From Nemania diffusa (lineage: Eukaryota > Ascomycota > Sordariomycetes > Xylariales > Xylariaceae), in contig JBBPUQ010000005.1 in assembly GCA_038501195.1 (NCBI GenBank), positions 3,844,001 through 3,908,000 on the forward strand: a stretch of 64,000 nucleotides of DNA, written 5' to 3'. Positions 35,818 to 48,903 of this stretch are shown piece after piece. Position 1 is the first letter of the stretch; every line of letters starts with the position of its first letter. The position numbers were made by a program, and so were the translations under genes. The notes under the pieces are model-generated. The model was not told the origin of the DNA, ran no database searches, and worked only from the letters and a program-made list of their open reading frames with translations.

Positions 35818-38395
35818 TGTGGATTGACTTTAGTAGGAAATAGGAAATATAGAGAGAAATCCTAGAACAAGTGTAGATCAACGCAGCCTGGTTGATGTTT
35901 TAGGTATGATGTATTTAAACTTTCAGGTTGATAGCACGACCCTCAAAGGTTCGGAGGGGAATGGTAGCCTAAGAATGGAAGATAATAAAAGAAGGAACAA
36001 AGGTATGGGCTGGATTCTTTCAGACCACAATGAATTGAGGCTTCCTTTGTTGTGCTCTTTGAAACGTAAGCAAACCAAGGGAAGAGGGTCACGAGGTAGA
36101 AAGAAGCGACGGTTACCATTCATCCATTCAAGTAAGTTTTGAAAGATGCGGAGGCTTGCGTGGTACAATTCGGCAACACCTGGCCGAGCTCAACTGGCCA
36201 CCCTCATCATGCAAGTGTACTGTAGGTGCCTCAAACCCTAATGCACTGTAGGTAGCTAGGCAAGGTAGGTATCTACAGCGGCTGCTGCAGCAGAACAGGA
36301 ATGTGGGTTGAGGATGATTTGACACAAATCGTCCCGGTCGGGAAACGGCAATTTGGCATGGGCAGAGGAGAGGGGTTATGGCTTAGACGGCGCGTAATGA
36401 GCTCTGCGGCGGCTGCGCATCCGCCACTCAGGGTGATGACGACTGGTTTCGAAAATTCTAGGTAAATAAACAGTAATATAAATGCCTGCTCACCTGAACA
36501 AAGGGACTGTGCTAAATAGGCACACCACACTTTTACACGTGGAGCTCGATTGAGATGAGCGGCCCGAGGGCTTGGAAACGCTGTTGAAGGGTGGTTTGCT
36601 TCAGTGCCAAGAATGCCAATATTGCACACTAGGTGGGTAGCAGTGAGCTAGGTTCGGGTCGTTTAGCTGATCGAATTTGTTTGGAGATCTGTTGGGAAAT
36701 ACCTAAGTAAGTAGGTATGCGTATGTCCACTACACTATTCTGTACAAGGGGTCCTGATCGGTGAAGGGGTCCTATCTTGGCGGTGAACCGGGAGGGCGCT
36801 AGACAGGGAGCAAGTGGGAGAACACCGTGAGTCCCGAGCGCTATAATGATTGGTGTGGAGAGTGCCGTAAATCCGAGCGTAATACAGAATAAAGTTTAGT
36901 TGCCAAGTTGGTAGGCAATCTGTTAGCAGCTATATAAGCAAAGGGTCTGTAGTCGGTAGGTAGGTTTGAAGAGGGATGGGAAAAGTAAAGAGGAACAGAG
37001 ATGATGGAGAATGGGTTATAATAGATGTGCAAATGCAGATTTTCGTTAATCTTGTCACCCAAAGACCGCAATGAGAGGTACTGTACAGTACTAGTAGTCT
37101 ATGTACATAGGGCCTAAGTAAGATCTAGCCTGGGACCCGTGCACCTATGTACGTCCCCTAGGTGCCGTACTTCCGATGGCTGGTTCTAGGTGCAAATAGT
37201 GGCCTCTGCCGACAATAGGCTCCAGCTTATGCTATATCTCCAGTTAAAATGTCACCGTGACTAGCTTGTTGAGAAACACATTGCATACAGCACATACACA
37301 TGCGTAGGCAGTATGAGAGGAGAGTGTCAGAGGGCAGGCAGATGATTGAGCTCAGCAAGTAAATACATAAGGTATCTGTCTCAGTGAAGTTGCGGGCTGG
37401 CTGAAGTCTCTCTTTAAGTTGGCGGATTCCCAGAATGTCTTGGCTTGAAGAATTGAAACGGCAGTCGGCCCCGGATATGCTCGGCCAGGTTACCTGCAAA
37501 CATGACAACACTAAAGCGATTGGACATTCAAGCCGGACAGTTGAGTGCTCTTCTCTACTACTTCCTCACCCGACAGTGCCGATACCTACCTACATAGGTA
37601 GGTACATGCTCAGGAATGCTCCTGGTGAAGGCCTATTAAATAAGTACCTACCTAGTTAATAAATGGCCCACGAGCGTTAGCTGTCCTTGGGTGTCCCAAA
37701 CTACGGAGGTTGCCAATAGAGTTAGTTTCGGTGTATCTTGCATGCGCCATGTAGGATAATCTACTCCATTAAGTTGCACATACTTATACGATTAGCTCTA
37801 TCGGATAATCTAGGAAAGGTACGAAGCTCGCAACAGACCATTAGCATCCCCACGACGATATCGAGTAAAAGGGTACCATTGAAATCGACTTGGGTCAAAC
37901 TCTGATCATATCATGCCATCACTCATTCCTACTTATGATATGTGAACCGTCGTAGTAAGCAATCTTAGGAAATCTCACTTATGGTGATATGATTCACCTC
38001 AGAGGTTTAATAACTTTGACCTACTGCCTGCCTGGGTAGGTGGTATTCGTCCAGGCGTTATTAGCCTAGACGAGTTCCTATTGCTCTCATCTGCATCTTA
38101 CTAAGTAGTCTACTATACCCTTATCTACCTTGTGAGGTTTGAACGTATACAAAGTTTGAAGGTTGGACCCATGACGTCTTAGAATATGCATGACATGTAC
38201 TGCTGAATTGAGTTTACGCGCCACCCCCGCTTAATGAATCCTAGTTTAAACGTAATGTTCTCAATCGTAGGTCTGCCGGTTTCTTATCGTATCGTCCATC
38301 TAGTTAGCTATCTACATAATTGCTTACCTATTCATTTTCCAACCCAGTCCTAATACAGACACAGTCTGAATACAGCTGTCAAAGAGCAATTCAAC
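35818..38395. other. intergenic, no gene seen
   Basis: A 2.6-kb stretch with short frames only. Several TAGGTA words at 36240-36270, 36700-36720 and 37580-37660. Confidence 0.6.
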
Positions 38396-38713
38396 ATGGA
38401 TCCATCTTTTCACGAGATCATGGAGAACCTGGGCGCGATGCAGGACAAAGCCAACGAGCAGCATCGCGCCGCGATGACGGAGGCGAATGTGCCTCTCGCG
38501 ACCCTGGGCAAGGAGCACTCCCGTGCCATGCATGACGCGGATTCGCGCCTCAGCAGCCTGAACCACTACGAGAAAGACGTTGCCGAGAATAGCGAGAGGT
38601 TGCACACCCACGCCAGTGAATACGAGCGCGAGATGGCCGAGGCCGACCGCCGGTTGAGCACCCTGAGTTCCGATAGTGAGGGTTCTCGTAGGAGCAGTGA
38701 GGGTGGGAAGTAA
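38396..38713 (+). CDS. Small helical, coiled-coil-like hypothetical protein
   Basis: A single exon of 105 codons beginning MDPSFHEIMENLGAMQDKAN. The protein is rich in Glu, Ala, His and Arg, with long predicted helices and no hydrophobic segment. Two related stretches, AMHDADSRLSSL and EMAEADRRLSTL, sit about 37 residues apart and look like an internal duplication. The tail SSDSEGSRRSSEGGK is Ser-rich and charged. No known family was recognised. GC-rich codon use contrasts with the AT-richer flanks and supports coding. Confidence 0.65.
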   Translation: MDPSFHEIMENLGAMQDKANEQHRAAMTEANVPLATLGKEHSRAMHDADSRLSSLNHYEKDVAENSERLHTHASEYEREMAEADRRLSTLSSDSEGSRRSSEGGK

Positions 38714-39337
38714 GGGGTGCGAGCCCGAGAATCAGACGCGGATCTACGAATCGAAGAGAAAACAACTTCTACGATCGATTGAGCTGAGGGATGTGTGACA
38801 TGCGAATAGTGGAGAGTTTCTTCATTCGGGCTGGCCCTTGAGATTTTCGGATGAAACACCTTGATGACGTTTGTACAACTTGTATTATCCAATCTATATT
38901 CGCTCGTTCTCGATGTAATCCCTGTATTGTACAGAACAGAACGAAACCGCTGTCAGAAGCCCACGAGACAGTATAATTCTCTCACTAATACAATTTCAAG
39001 TTTTGGTATAATTACCCCCTCCGTATTCGTTCAAGGAATCCCCAGTCGTAAATTCGTACAAATCCAAAAACAAACAATTCTAAAGCAGTCGGTCGTGTCG
39101 CAAGATTTTTAAAATCATTTAAGTGTCCCTGGTCGACCATGTTAAGCGCCATCCCTAAAAACTCCACGTATCAGAGAGAAGGAGAATTATTATTGCCTCG
39201 AGACTTCGGCGGCGGGTCACTCATGATTGTCTAGGAAACCGAGTTTCAGAAGGAAAACTATGGGAAACTGGACAGCGTGTTGGGAGGGATCCTAGGGGGG
39301 TTGTATACATATATTGTGATGGAGAGGAAGGTCAAAC
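38714..39337. other. 3' flanks of two convergent genes
   Basis: No independent gene. A possible final 10-nt coding exon of the Gln-rich gene lies at 39221-39230. Confidence 0.55.
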
Positions 39338-39793
39338 TTACAATAATGCCAAGGTCAGATCACCATGGATACGCGCCTTTAGCGTGACTTCAACTTCAAG
39401 ATTCAAGTCCAGTCTCAACTTTAGGGTGTCACTCTTGCCACCGTCGTTCTGCTGCTGCATCTGCTGCTGCTGTTGCTGCTGCGGCATCATCTGTTGCTGC
39501 GACATTGGCGGCATCATCTGTTGTTGCGGCTGCTGCTGAGGCTGCTGCTGCTGCTGCGGCTGCGACTGGCGGCGGGCCATTTGCTGCCCCTGCTCCGCAT
39601 CGTCGTCTACCTGGAAATCCTGCCTACGGCGGTTCCGACGACGCTGGCGCGCGGGCCGCGAGACGGAGCCTTCGGAGGGGGCGACGGACTTCTCCCGCGT
39701 CTGGTTACGCTGGGGCTGCTCATGCTGCTGCTCCGCCGCAGGCTGAGGCGCTGGGGACGAGTTCCTTGACTGGTCTTCGTTGCTTGAAGACAT
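39338..39793 (-). CDS. Gln-rich conserved fungal protein
   Basis: The first exon gives 151 residues. The N-terminus is disordered and polar, followed by a basic RPARQRRRNRRRQ cluster, a Gln/Met/Pro tract encoded by CAG-type repeats, and a conserved C-terminal segment LKLRLDLNLEVEVTLKARIH that repeats alternating hydrophobic residues like amphipathic strands. The stop TAA overlaps a perfect donor (GTAAGT at 39341). Splicing to the acceptor CCTAG at 39231 would replace the last residue with a short ending, QS, and a stop at 39221. Many fungi have a small protein with this C-terminal segment, but no function is known to me. Confidence 0.75.
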   Translation of the reverse strand: MSSSNEDQSRNSSPAPQPAAEQQHEQPQRNQTREKSVAPSEGSVSRPARQRRRNRRRQDFQVDDDAEQGQQMARRQSQPQQQQQPQQQPQQQMMPPMSQQQMMPQQQQQQQMQQQNDGGKSDTLKLRLDLNLEVEVTLKARIHGDLTLALL

Positions 39794-42061
39794 CGTGGGG
39801 TTGTGGGGTTCGGGTGTATTTCCTTATTTTCACTAGAGGTTGCTTATACGAGGTCTTTGCTCGATGTTTCGAATGTGCATAGAGTGAAAGCTAAGAAGAA
39901 AAAGATCTAGCTCGATGGGTTAAACTATATAGCAAGTTGTTTTATACTCAAGCACCAGGACCCTTCCCGCACTCTAAGCTCGCCCACACTCATCGTTGGC
40001 TGCTGGCTATCTTCGTGTCATACTCGACTCCTTCAACGTCACACCTGGGGACGTAAGTAGGGACAAATCCTGATTTTGGCTGTAAATCTGTATGCTAAAG
40101 TGGTCAGAGATCGAGATGACGGTAATGGGGGGTACTTACATCATACTGCGTACGTCACACTCGTAGACGTTGTGCTAGGGAGGCTGCTAGGGTATACTAT
40201 ACGCCAAGCCTAGCCGTCCGCTTCTTGGCATCGGGACTCGGAGAACAAGGTCCCTGTGGGTAGTATATGCATGAACCCAGCTGTGGCTGAAGTCATTACT
40301 CCTTGCCACATCTACCTGGTCAATTAGATTCACGATAGGTATTGGCTGAAAGGGACACCCCTGTAAGTTGAGAATGACGGGCTTGCTCAACAGGCGGCTC
40401 ATAGGCAAGGGTATTGTTTTCTCTTCTGTAGCTAGCACGTCAAAGACGGTAGTTTAAAGATATGTAACAATAAATGCTCTCGAGTGAGCTTATTCCTCAC
40501 ATATCCGCCTAGGTTAATGACTGGTACTCTTAAAACAGTGGAAAAGATATGTAACCTTAGGTTCGCGTATATGCGTAGGATCAGCAGAATCTACAGGGTT
40601 CGATGACGACATATGCATTGACTGAACTATTTTCATCTACAGCTATCAATATTATAATTATTCCCATAACTTTAATTTTACATCTTCGCAACATCTTTGT
40701 ATACAGAGGTATGACCCTAACCCAGGTCCCAGGTTTATATATTAGAGATCTTGTCATCGTTCTGAATATAGGCATAGTCACACGTTCCACTGCTCCTCCA
40801 GTGGGTTAATGTAAATATTCTCAGCTGTATCCTTTCATTTCTACCCTTTCTTGCAAGCATTGGTAGCAGTGTCACATATGTTATAAGACAGGGTGTTTTC
40901 GCCGGTTATGGGTTTCGGGTTGGATGTTTAGAGAGGCAGCTTGCTAGCCTTTCTAGAAAATGCCCCTGACTCAATCAGCCGCGATTCGAAGGATTTGATG
41001 CACAATGTTTTGAATTGGGAATGGGGGCCATATTTGCCGGGATCGCATTTCTTTGATAGTCACCCTAATATCTGAAGCCTAGTATACTCTCACATGGAAA
41101 CAATACAAACATATCCTTCTGCCCACTTTAAGATATTCTATCCCCTTAAACAGAATAGGGAATAATTACTTTACACACAAGAGAAGCCGAGATCACTAGA
41201 TACCTATGGAATATTCAAACCCGTCTTACTACAGCACAGGTTACACAGAATGATACCTGGCTGTTTTAGGCGCCTCGTAATTGCTCATGGTTACCGCCAT
41301 ACATGCGCCACCTTCTCAAAAAGGAACTAGCACCGATGAAATAATCGCTCATTAGGGTCTTTTTTCACTTCATTTAGAGTCCCTGCGGAGTTTTGCGGCC
41401 TTAAATGATGCAGAAAAGCCAGCGTGATAATAACTACAGCTCACGGAAGCAAAGGGGACCGTCTACTCAATTAACTCTTCCGTTGGTAAGGTATAGCTCT
41501 TTCTTGCCTTGGCGCGAGCTGAAAACTCTTAAATCCGAGTCCAAGTAAGCTTAATCGTGTGAAACGTGAAAGGGACTTTGAGAGAAATATTGGCTGGTCA
41601 TTCTACATTATCGTTAGTTTTTACATATTGCTATGTAACTTATTAAAAAGCATAGAATCTGGCACTAGCTTCTAATTTTATGATGGTTGATATCTCCCAT
41701 GCTAATAAATGCTCGTTTCTGTAATCCTATTCAGCTGACTGCACCGGGGCGCTCATGTTATTAGGAAGTGTAGTCTTAGGTGGTAATAGCATGTAGCTCA
41801 TCAACAGTAGAATGGCATAGGCTCCATTAATACTATACAATGAGCACCTGCTAGGGATGAATGGGCTGTGAAGTTATTTGGGTGATACATTGATCTATGC
41901 CCCAAGGCTAGGGTATATTATTCTATTGCCTTCGCTAGCAAGAAATAATGCTCGGAGACCCAACAGACTGCGGCTACCACAGTATTACATTATCCCTCAT
42001 GAAACCACAGAAACGCATATATACGTATCGATCTATGATCATATATACATATATAATTCCC
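39794..42061. other. intergenic, no gene seen
   Basis: A 2.3-kb stretch with short frames only. AT-rich from 40450 to 42060. Confidence 0.6.
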
Positions 42062-42991
42062 TCATGATTTTCGCCCGTCAGTGTCATGGTACGGATACAC
42101 CAGATTCGGCTGCACCCTAGGTATCACACTACTGCCCTCGAGTTCGGACAACTGTGAAACCCGTTGAGGATCATGCGGAGACTGGTCATAATACGTGGGC
42201 GAAAAGGGGCTCTTCGCGATGGGTGATGGTGTGAAGTAGGTTGGCGATGTTGTAAACATGGATCCTGGGGTTTCTATTAGCTTCGTCTGCGCCTCAGAGG
42301 TCCTTTTAGATGAATGTCGCCTACTTTGGAAGAACTGTTCTGACTGCTCTGCATCCCTAGGAGAGCCATAATCATATCCAAGATCTCGTTCACTTTTATT
42401 GTCTAGTCGGTTTTGCTCCCTCCGCTTTAGCCATAGATAAGCTGTTATGACTAGTATCAGAACCACGACACCGGCTAGCGAAGTGCCAACAATTATCCCA
42501 ATCCGGGAGCTGTTTGAGCTTTGCGGTGCCCCAGTACTCGTCGTCGTCGGGCTAGGGTTTGAACTCAGACTCGAGCTCGGGATCGAGCTTGAACTCGAAG
42601 TCGTGGTTGTGCTCGGTAGCATAAACTGTGAGGCATTCTTCGAGTCGTCGCTCAGAGTTGCCGGGAGGAGATTGCCGGCGTCACAACCATTGTTGCACGG
42701 GTTATTCTTGCAGCAGCCCAGGAAGGGCGGTATCGCGTTGTTGCACGTGTACCAGATGCTGCTATTGGAAGGGGCGGCGCAACCCTGGGCTACGAAGATG
42801 ACACCGCTAGCAGAGCTAAAGCTAGCGGGAAAGAGCGCTGACGATGGGCATTCGCCATTAGCCGCCGCGGTGCAGGGGTCTATGTCACAGCAGCCGACAA
42901 ATCTCGTCGGTGAGTCCTCGCATATGTAAAATTTACCATGCACCGGACAGGACAGCCCGAACTCGACGCGCGGGTCGTCAGAATCTGCCAT
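42062..42991 (-). CDS. Cys-rich single-pass membrane protein
   Basis: A single exon of 309 codons from the ATG at 42991; the frame extends upstream but without ATG. The N-terminal 110 residues contain two cysteine modules, RFVGCCDIDPC and PFLGCCKNNPCNNGC, each preceded by an aromatic-Cys segment (FYICEDSP, WYTCNN). Then follow a Ser/Thr-rich stalk likely to be O-glycosylated, one transmembrane helix (about 164-188, IGIIVGTSLAGVVVLILVITAYLW) and a basic stop-transfer LKRREQNR. The 120-residue Ser/Tyr/Pro-rich tail would be cytoplasmic. There is no N-terminal signal peptide, so the helix must act as a reverse signal anchor. The layout resembles fungal cell-wall sensors, but the cysteine module is not WSC. 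Function unknown. Confidence 0.8.
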   Translation of the reverse strand: MADSDDPRVEFGLSCPVHGKFYICEDSPTRFVGCCDIDPCTAAANGECPSSALFPASFSSASGVIFVAQGCAAPSNSSIWYTCNNAIPPFLGCCKNNPCNNGCDAGNLLPATLSDDSKNASQFMLPSTTTTSSSSSIPSSSLSSNPSPTTTSTGAPQSSNSSRIGIIVGTSLAGVVVLILVITAYLWLKRREQNRLDNKSERDLGYDYGSPRDAEQSEQFFQSRRHSSKRTSEAQTKLIETPGSMFTTSPTYFTPSPIAKSPFSPTYYDQSPHDPQRVSQLSELEGSSVIPRVQPNLVYPYHDTDGRKS

Positions 42992-43916
42992 GACGATCGT
43001 GACTTTTCGCTGGTGACAAGAAAGACGGCAAAAGGTAAAAGGGGCAGCGACTAGCGTTGTCAATGGGAGGTCATGAGATGTTTGAGATACCCTATTTTTG
43101 TTTTACTAAAATGAACTGCGAATAGATTGAGCGGAAGGCAGGCGCCGCAAAAAGAAAAAGGAAAAAAAGCCACGCGCGCCTAGTAGTTCTTCGTATGATG
43201 AAGGAAATATTCCTAATCCATGTCTCAAAGGAACGGCGGTATGCGATGTACATTCCTAGAATGACTATCTAGGTAACAGAAGTACGCCTCCTTTGCGAGG
43301 ACCTACTCAGTACCTACTAATCTCCCCTGATGATCTTGTTAGGATCTAACCACTCCGAGACATTTTACATGTCACAGCATATTCATAACGTGATGTGTCT
43401 TTTTTGATTGATTAATTGCGATTAGCTATCGCTGTCGGAGTGCGATGACTGTTGGGTACTAACAAGAGTTCTTTTATGTTGGCTGTAAGGCTCTAGCTGA
43501 GAGTTAATTATAGAACCGCACTATTATTAATCTCAAAAAGAATACGTCGATGGCGGTATGTGAGACAGACATCTGAACTTACGAAATTAATTTGTTTGGG
43601 AATTGAACTGCTCATAGTTTTATTCCTTATTACTTGAAGTGTATAGAATCGGGTTGCCTTTAGTTATAGGTTCCTATTCCGAATCTTTTTGAATTCCTTG
43701 TGCATGAAGCAAGGCTCTATTGCGCACTCGAGAATTGGTGTGTCGTTTTTCTATCAGCATGAGTTACCAGGTGTCTACAAGTAGTCTCTGTCACTATCTG
43801 CTATGCATGTGTGTGCCACGTCACTGGAATGGCAATGATGAGGCGCTAGACTATCGATCAGTTTTATTTCATCGCCTCTATTCCTTCACAGCCTCTGTGA
43901 CCGTGTGAATAGAGTT
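42992..43916. other. intergenic, no gene seen
   Basis: Promoter of the Cys-rich membrane protein and the 3' flank of the GH92 gene. No coding frame of note. Confidence 0.6.
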
Positions 43917-46672
43917 CTATTTCGTACTGAGGCTAGGCGGCACATCATCATCTCCGGTCCCCCAGGCCGTGCTCTCTTTCGGACCCAATGTGAGTTCAAA
44001 GGTGCCGCCATTCAAGAAGAAGTCGTGTGTCAAGTAATTCTTAGTATATGCCTCCCCATTCAACTTGGCACTTTGAATGTAGATGTTCTCGTACGAGGCG
44101 TCGAAGTTGACGTTTTTTATAGTCGCTGTCTTGCCCGTCATACCGTTGGTGATGGACACGGAAGGAAAGAATGGGGGCGTAATAAAATAGACATCTTGGC
44201 CTGGGTTCGGGAATATTCCTAACATTGCAAGGGCCACGAACGAACCCATAGCCCCGGAATCATCGTTGCCAGGAATGCCAGCAGTCGAAGTGTTGAACTG
44301 GCTAGGGATGTAGTAATGAATTCGTTCTGCAGACTTGGCCGGGCGGCCTGCGTAATGGTACTGGAAAATGGGGAGGAAGCCTTGCTCGTCTCCGACATAA
44401 AGAAGCCCGCTCTCGTGAAGATAGTCAAGGCGGCTAACGAATGTGTCCGGGCCACCAAGAGTTGTAATGAGGGAGGCCATATCATGTGGCGCGAAGAAGG
44501 TATAAAGCCAAGAGCTACCCTCATATGTCTCGTGCCCGTTCGGGTTAAGATAGCACGAGTCAAAGTTATTCAGCGGCGAGCAGTAGTCTGGATCTTGAAA
44601 ACCAAAGGTGCCGTTCAGATACTTAGGTTGCAGGAACCCTGTGAACCCGGTGTTGACGCCATTGATGGACGAGGTTTGATCCGCCTTGTAAAGGTTTTTC
44701 CAGTTGCCAGATCTCTTGGAATACTTCTCATAATCTGACTCCTTTCCTAGCTTTTCTGCGATTTCCGCAATACAGAAGTCGTTATACGCGTACTCGACTG
44801 TCCGTGATACACTTCGTGTGAAAAGACCATTCCCGTAAGGGTCGAAATCATCTGCGGGAATGTAGCCAAGATTCCTCCAACTATATAAACCGCCCCGGCC
44901 TTCATAATCCCATACTTGGCTATAAGCTAGATTAGTATAACTTTCCATCTTGTAGATCGCAGCTACTTACGGCTCGACTTCTGCATCTTGAATTAGTGCC
45001 TCGTATCCTGTCTCCCAATCAACCCCTTGCGTAATATTTTTGAGGTACGAATCGACTAGGACTATATCAGCGTTCGAGCCGCCTTGTGTCCACCCCTTAC
45101 ACAAAGACATCCGGCAATCTGGAAGCCAGCCCTCGTGCCGATAGATATCAATCAAGGAGCGTATCATAAGACTCTGCGAGTAGGGGTCAACCAAAGTGAT
45201 AAACGGATGAATCGACCTAAATGAATCCCAAATGCAATAGTAAGAGTCATAGTAAGGCTCATCGCTATCCCATAGTGGATTTTCGCCTGTGTAGTCTTGG
45301 GGGCTGATCATTGCTCGGTAGACACCGCTCCAAAATATGGTTTGTAAATCGTCCATATCGATCGCACCGGTCGAATTAGTAGCCGTACTAGCTTCAATTT
45401 CGATGACACCAAACTTCTCTTTCCATGCACTCTCGGCCGCTTCGAGAGTATCTTGGAAGTTAAAGTCTGGAATTTCGGTCTCCGCGTTCTGGCAGGCCTT
45501 TTCGGAACTAATGAACGAAAGACCAACTCGTGCTGTCAACTCCGCACCGTTTTCGACTTCTTTAAACCAAGTATATGTACCAGCTGGTAAAGGCGGTGAA
45601 TTGCTATCTTCCTGGACAGTGATGTTTTTCGGCTCACTAGCACCCCGAGTGTTGATGAATACACCCGTGTCTCGAATTGATCCTCCCTTGAAATCCGCGC
45701 AGTAGTGAAGAGTGTACGTTCCGAACCCAAAAGACGGGTTGAAGGTACCTGTTCCTGTCATCCGACCAGTACTAGGATCTACCGATGCAGTGCCATTCTT
45801 GCGAGTATTGGGAAGATCAGTCAAATCGACAATTAGGAGGGGACTCAATGGCCCATCGACTGCGGCATCGCCAGTAGCGTTGCCGAGGAAGGTAAATTTG
45901 TATAGGGCTGTATGGTTTGACGCTGTTATTTCGGCATTTATGCCAGATTCCAGGCCAATGGTGAAGTAACCAGGACGCGCGGACACACTACCCTCGACAA
46001 CGCCAACGGATCTCTGACTCTTCGGGAAGACGCAGCCATTTACCGTGTCATTATTACACCCAGGGTACACAAAGATAGGGAAGTTAGCTAGGGAAGATGC
46101 ACCTCCGGTACCCGAGTCGTGCATGTGGGAAAATCCAGTGACCGGGCTCCCGTTGGAAGCACTGTGAGATTTAGAGTAAGCAATTGCTATGCTAAGTGAG
46201 GTCTGTATATGTCTCGGAAATATAGAAAGCTCCCAGAAGATTGTTGCAGCCTATAAAAGACTAAATTTTCTTCGGAGTGACTAACTGAGACGAAGGATGG
46301 GGAAGTTGAGAATTCCTTACTATCCACCCTGATTATCGTCGGTCACGTCCGCTACCGCTTTGGCCATGCCTACAAGCAGTCAGCGGGCACGCATTCAACA
46401 TACGCTGCAATCTTCTTCAATAATATAGATGACAGCCGAGCGTACTTACCGAATGGAAGTGTTGCTCCAGCAAACACATGACCTTACTCTAGTTAGAGAC
46501 TTCTAAGCATACACCATGAGCCTGACATACCGCCATTACGGCTGCCGATGAGGGGATCGACGAAATCATAGCCATTGGTCGCGGCCGTATCAAGCCGAGT
46601 GTTCAACGCCGCCAGTGATGGCTGGAGAGATGTAGCTACGGTAGCGCAGATAAGTAACAACCGGAAGCCCAT
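43917..46672 (-). CDS. Secreted GH92 family alpha-mannosidase
   Basis: Five exons: 46672-46531, 46482-46450 (33 nt), 46369-46321, 46161-44971 and 44919-43917, giving 805 residues. GH92 enzymes are calcium-dependent exo-alpha-mannosidases acting on N-glycans and mannans. A signal peptide (MGFRLLLICATVATSLQPSLA) leads into YDFVDPLIGSRNGG and the standard N-terminal run HVFAGATLPFG, MAKAVADV and GFSHMHDSGTGG. Later come YYCIWDSFRSIHPF, DIYRHEGWLPDCRMS, GWTQGGSNAD, EGRGGLYSW, RSVSRTVEYAYNDF, GNDDSGAMG and FITPPFFPSVSI, all family landmarks. A 51-bp intron with branch TACTAAT removes an in-frame TAA at 44967. Many N-glycosylation sequons fit secretion. The linkage specificity is not readable. Confidence 0.95.
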
Positions 46673-48903
46673 CTTGTCGGTCTAAGTCTATCTCAGACTT
46701 GTACACGACATACAGCGCGTATCAATTCTTTAAGCAGACTCTAGGAACCGGCAGATAGAGGGGAGTGAGAGGACCTATACGAGGGCCCCAACGACTTGAA
46801 ATACCCACGAGTTAGGACCCCACGAACACTTCTCATGATCCTGTCCGCAGTACTGTGCCCGGAATAACAATGCGGTCCTCCTCTGAATCCACACTAAGTA
46901 CCACCTACCCTAGTCGCCCAGCCGCCTTCGTCGGCAGACGGGGTAGCTACCGTATGAGGTGACATGGGGGGCAAGGGGGAGTAGGATCATTGATCCACGA
47001 TTCTCCGTCAACGTAGTATGCACACCTCAACGCATCTGCGCACACCGACCGTGAGTGCAATGCGATGTACGATACATATCTAAGCTTCTTAGGATCCGCA
47101 AATAGCGAAAGGGAATTTCATGTCATATGCGTAATTGAATCATGTCTGGCCTCTATAAATCGGCCAATGTACATCAAAAATAGTACAGGGCATGCCGAAC
47201 GAGTCCGTCGTGGTCGAGAACATTGAATGGAGTGCGTGCGGGGATGATTTGCGGGGAAGAATACTGTGTTCCTGCTTCTCCACAGATTGTCCGAGATGAG
47301 ATGACGATGAACACATAAAGTATGGCTATTTAGGGATAGTGGGTTACCGAAGAAGGAAGGCAGATGCTACTAACATCGAGAGGGATAGGCAGAGTCACAC
47401 GTTACTTACAGGCACCTACCATGCCAAGTTTCTACAGCAAACATCGGGCAGGAAGATGTTTCCTTAACCTTAAAAAACTAACCTAGTATGAATAGGCGGG
47501 TACCTAAGAGATATGTAGGTGGTATACATAATACGAGATGGCAACGCTGTATTTAAGGATAGAAGGATTGTTGCCGAGACACAAGGGACTTAGAGCACTT
47601 TTCAATTTATCGATTTAACAAAAAAAAAGTGGAAGGGGAGTACTATCCAAAACCATGGTTCAGAAGCGCGGTTCATTATTGCCAAGCATGACGCAGAATA
47701 CCCAGGAAGCATAAAATAGCTCATGTAATCAGAAATACACTGAATTATATATCCCCTATCGACTTGTCTTACAGGGTATGTTTTGTGCCCCTGAGTTCTC
47801 GCAGGATTAGCTGACAGCAGATAGACTCACACTTATTATCCCTAGTTACTAGAGTAAATTATACAAACGCACCCGGAGACTGCGGTCCTTAGGGGGCTGG
47901 AAGAGAATGTGGCAGCAACCTATTTCCTACTCTGTCCAGATGTTAGTCTCACAGTTAATGCTCTCGTCAGAATACTCCATAGACACGGGTAATCACCCAA
48001 CAGTCATTTAATAGTTCCATAGTATCAGGTATGACGCTAAATTGAGATTCAACTCGAAGCATCAAAACTCATTCTACTATGATAGGCTTGTCAAGGCGGT
48101 ATATTATTATGATATACTAGCGTTTGGACTCCATTGTGCGACTGTAGAGTGACAGAAATGGTAAAGGTAGCATAAAAAAAGAGGATATGATCGGCCACTA
48201 TAAAACAGATACTTGGATTATAATATAAAACGTGAGTTGTGTCTAAGCCTGATAACTTTTCCTAATATGGTGATTATTCATCGTGCGCTGAATCCTAGGC
48301 CGATTTTGGAAACCTCGACTATAAAAGAGACACAGCAATACATATCCTGGGTCAGCAAAGCTCCTCGAGTTACCTCTAAACTGATTTTTTCCCAGGGTCA
48401 ACCTGTAGTATCTCTACAATTGTTGTAAGGAATCTATGAGTACCGCATAGGATGATACCGGGGCCTAAAGCAAAGCCAAAGTTGCCAGTTGGAAGATAAC
48501 CCATCCCATCTTTGATCAATGCCGTATTGCGACGCCACTTGCTTAGCCATTATTTAGTCTACTTAGCTAGCCGGCTGCAAGCTGCGGCGCCCTGTAGGAG
48601 AAGCCCTCCCGCCTCCACGTGGATGAGCCTAGCGCGGTACGATGCATAGTGGGACGGCGCTTTAGCGGGGTGCGTAAGGGCGGCTAGCTACATATCTAGC
48701 GGGTTTAAGTTTAGGTATTTCTGATGCAGATGAACTAAAACCCAAATCACATTATCGACATCTTCAGGGTTGATGAAACGTTCTATCTATCTTAAGCAAC
48801 GGTACATCACGTCGGCATGAAGAATGCGTCAAATTCATAAGCATTAGCCACCTGTCTGGCTAGACCCCAATCCGACGTTGGTGTCGAGTCGAACCGAACT
48901 CAT
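46673..48903. other. intergenic, no gene seen
   Basis: A 2.2-kb stretch with no coding frame of note. GH92 promoter side at 46673-47300. Confidence 0.6.

Noticed and set aside
42992..43063. Upstream extension of the Cys-rich membrane protein as a signal peptide
   Set aside because: The extension begins with TTG, not ATG, so it is not a likely translated start.
44949..44970. In-frame TAA in the GH92 gene suggesting a pseudogene
   Set aside because: A 51-bp intron (44920-44970) with GTAAGT donor, TACTAAT branch and TATAG acceptor removes it and restores the conserved EGRGGL context in frame.
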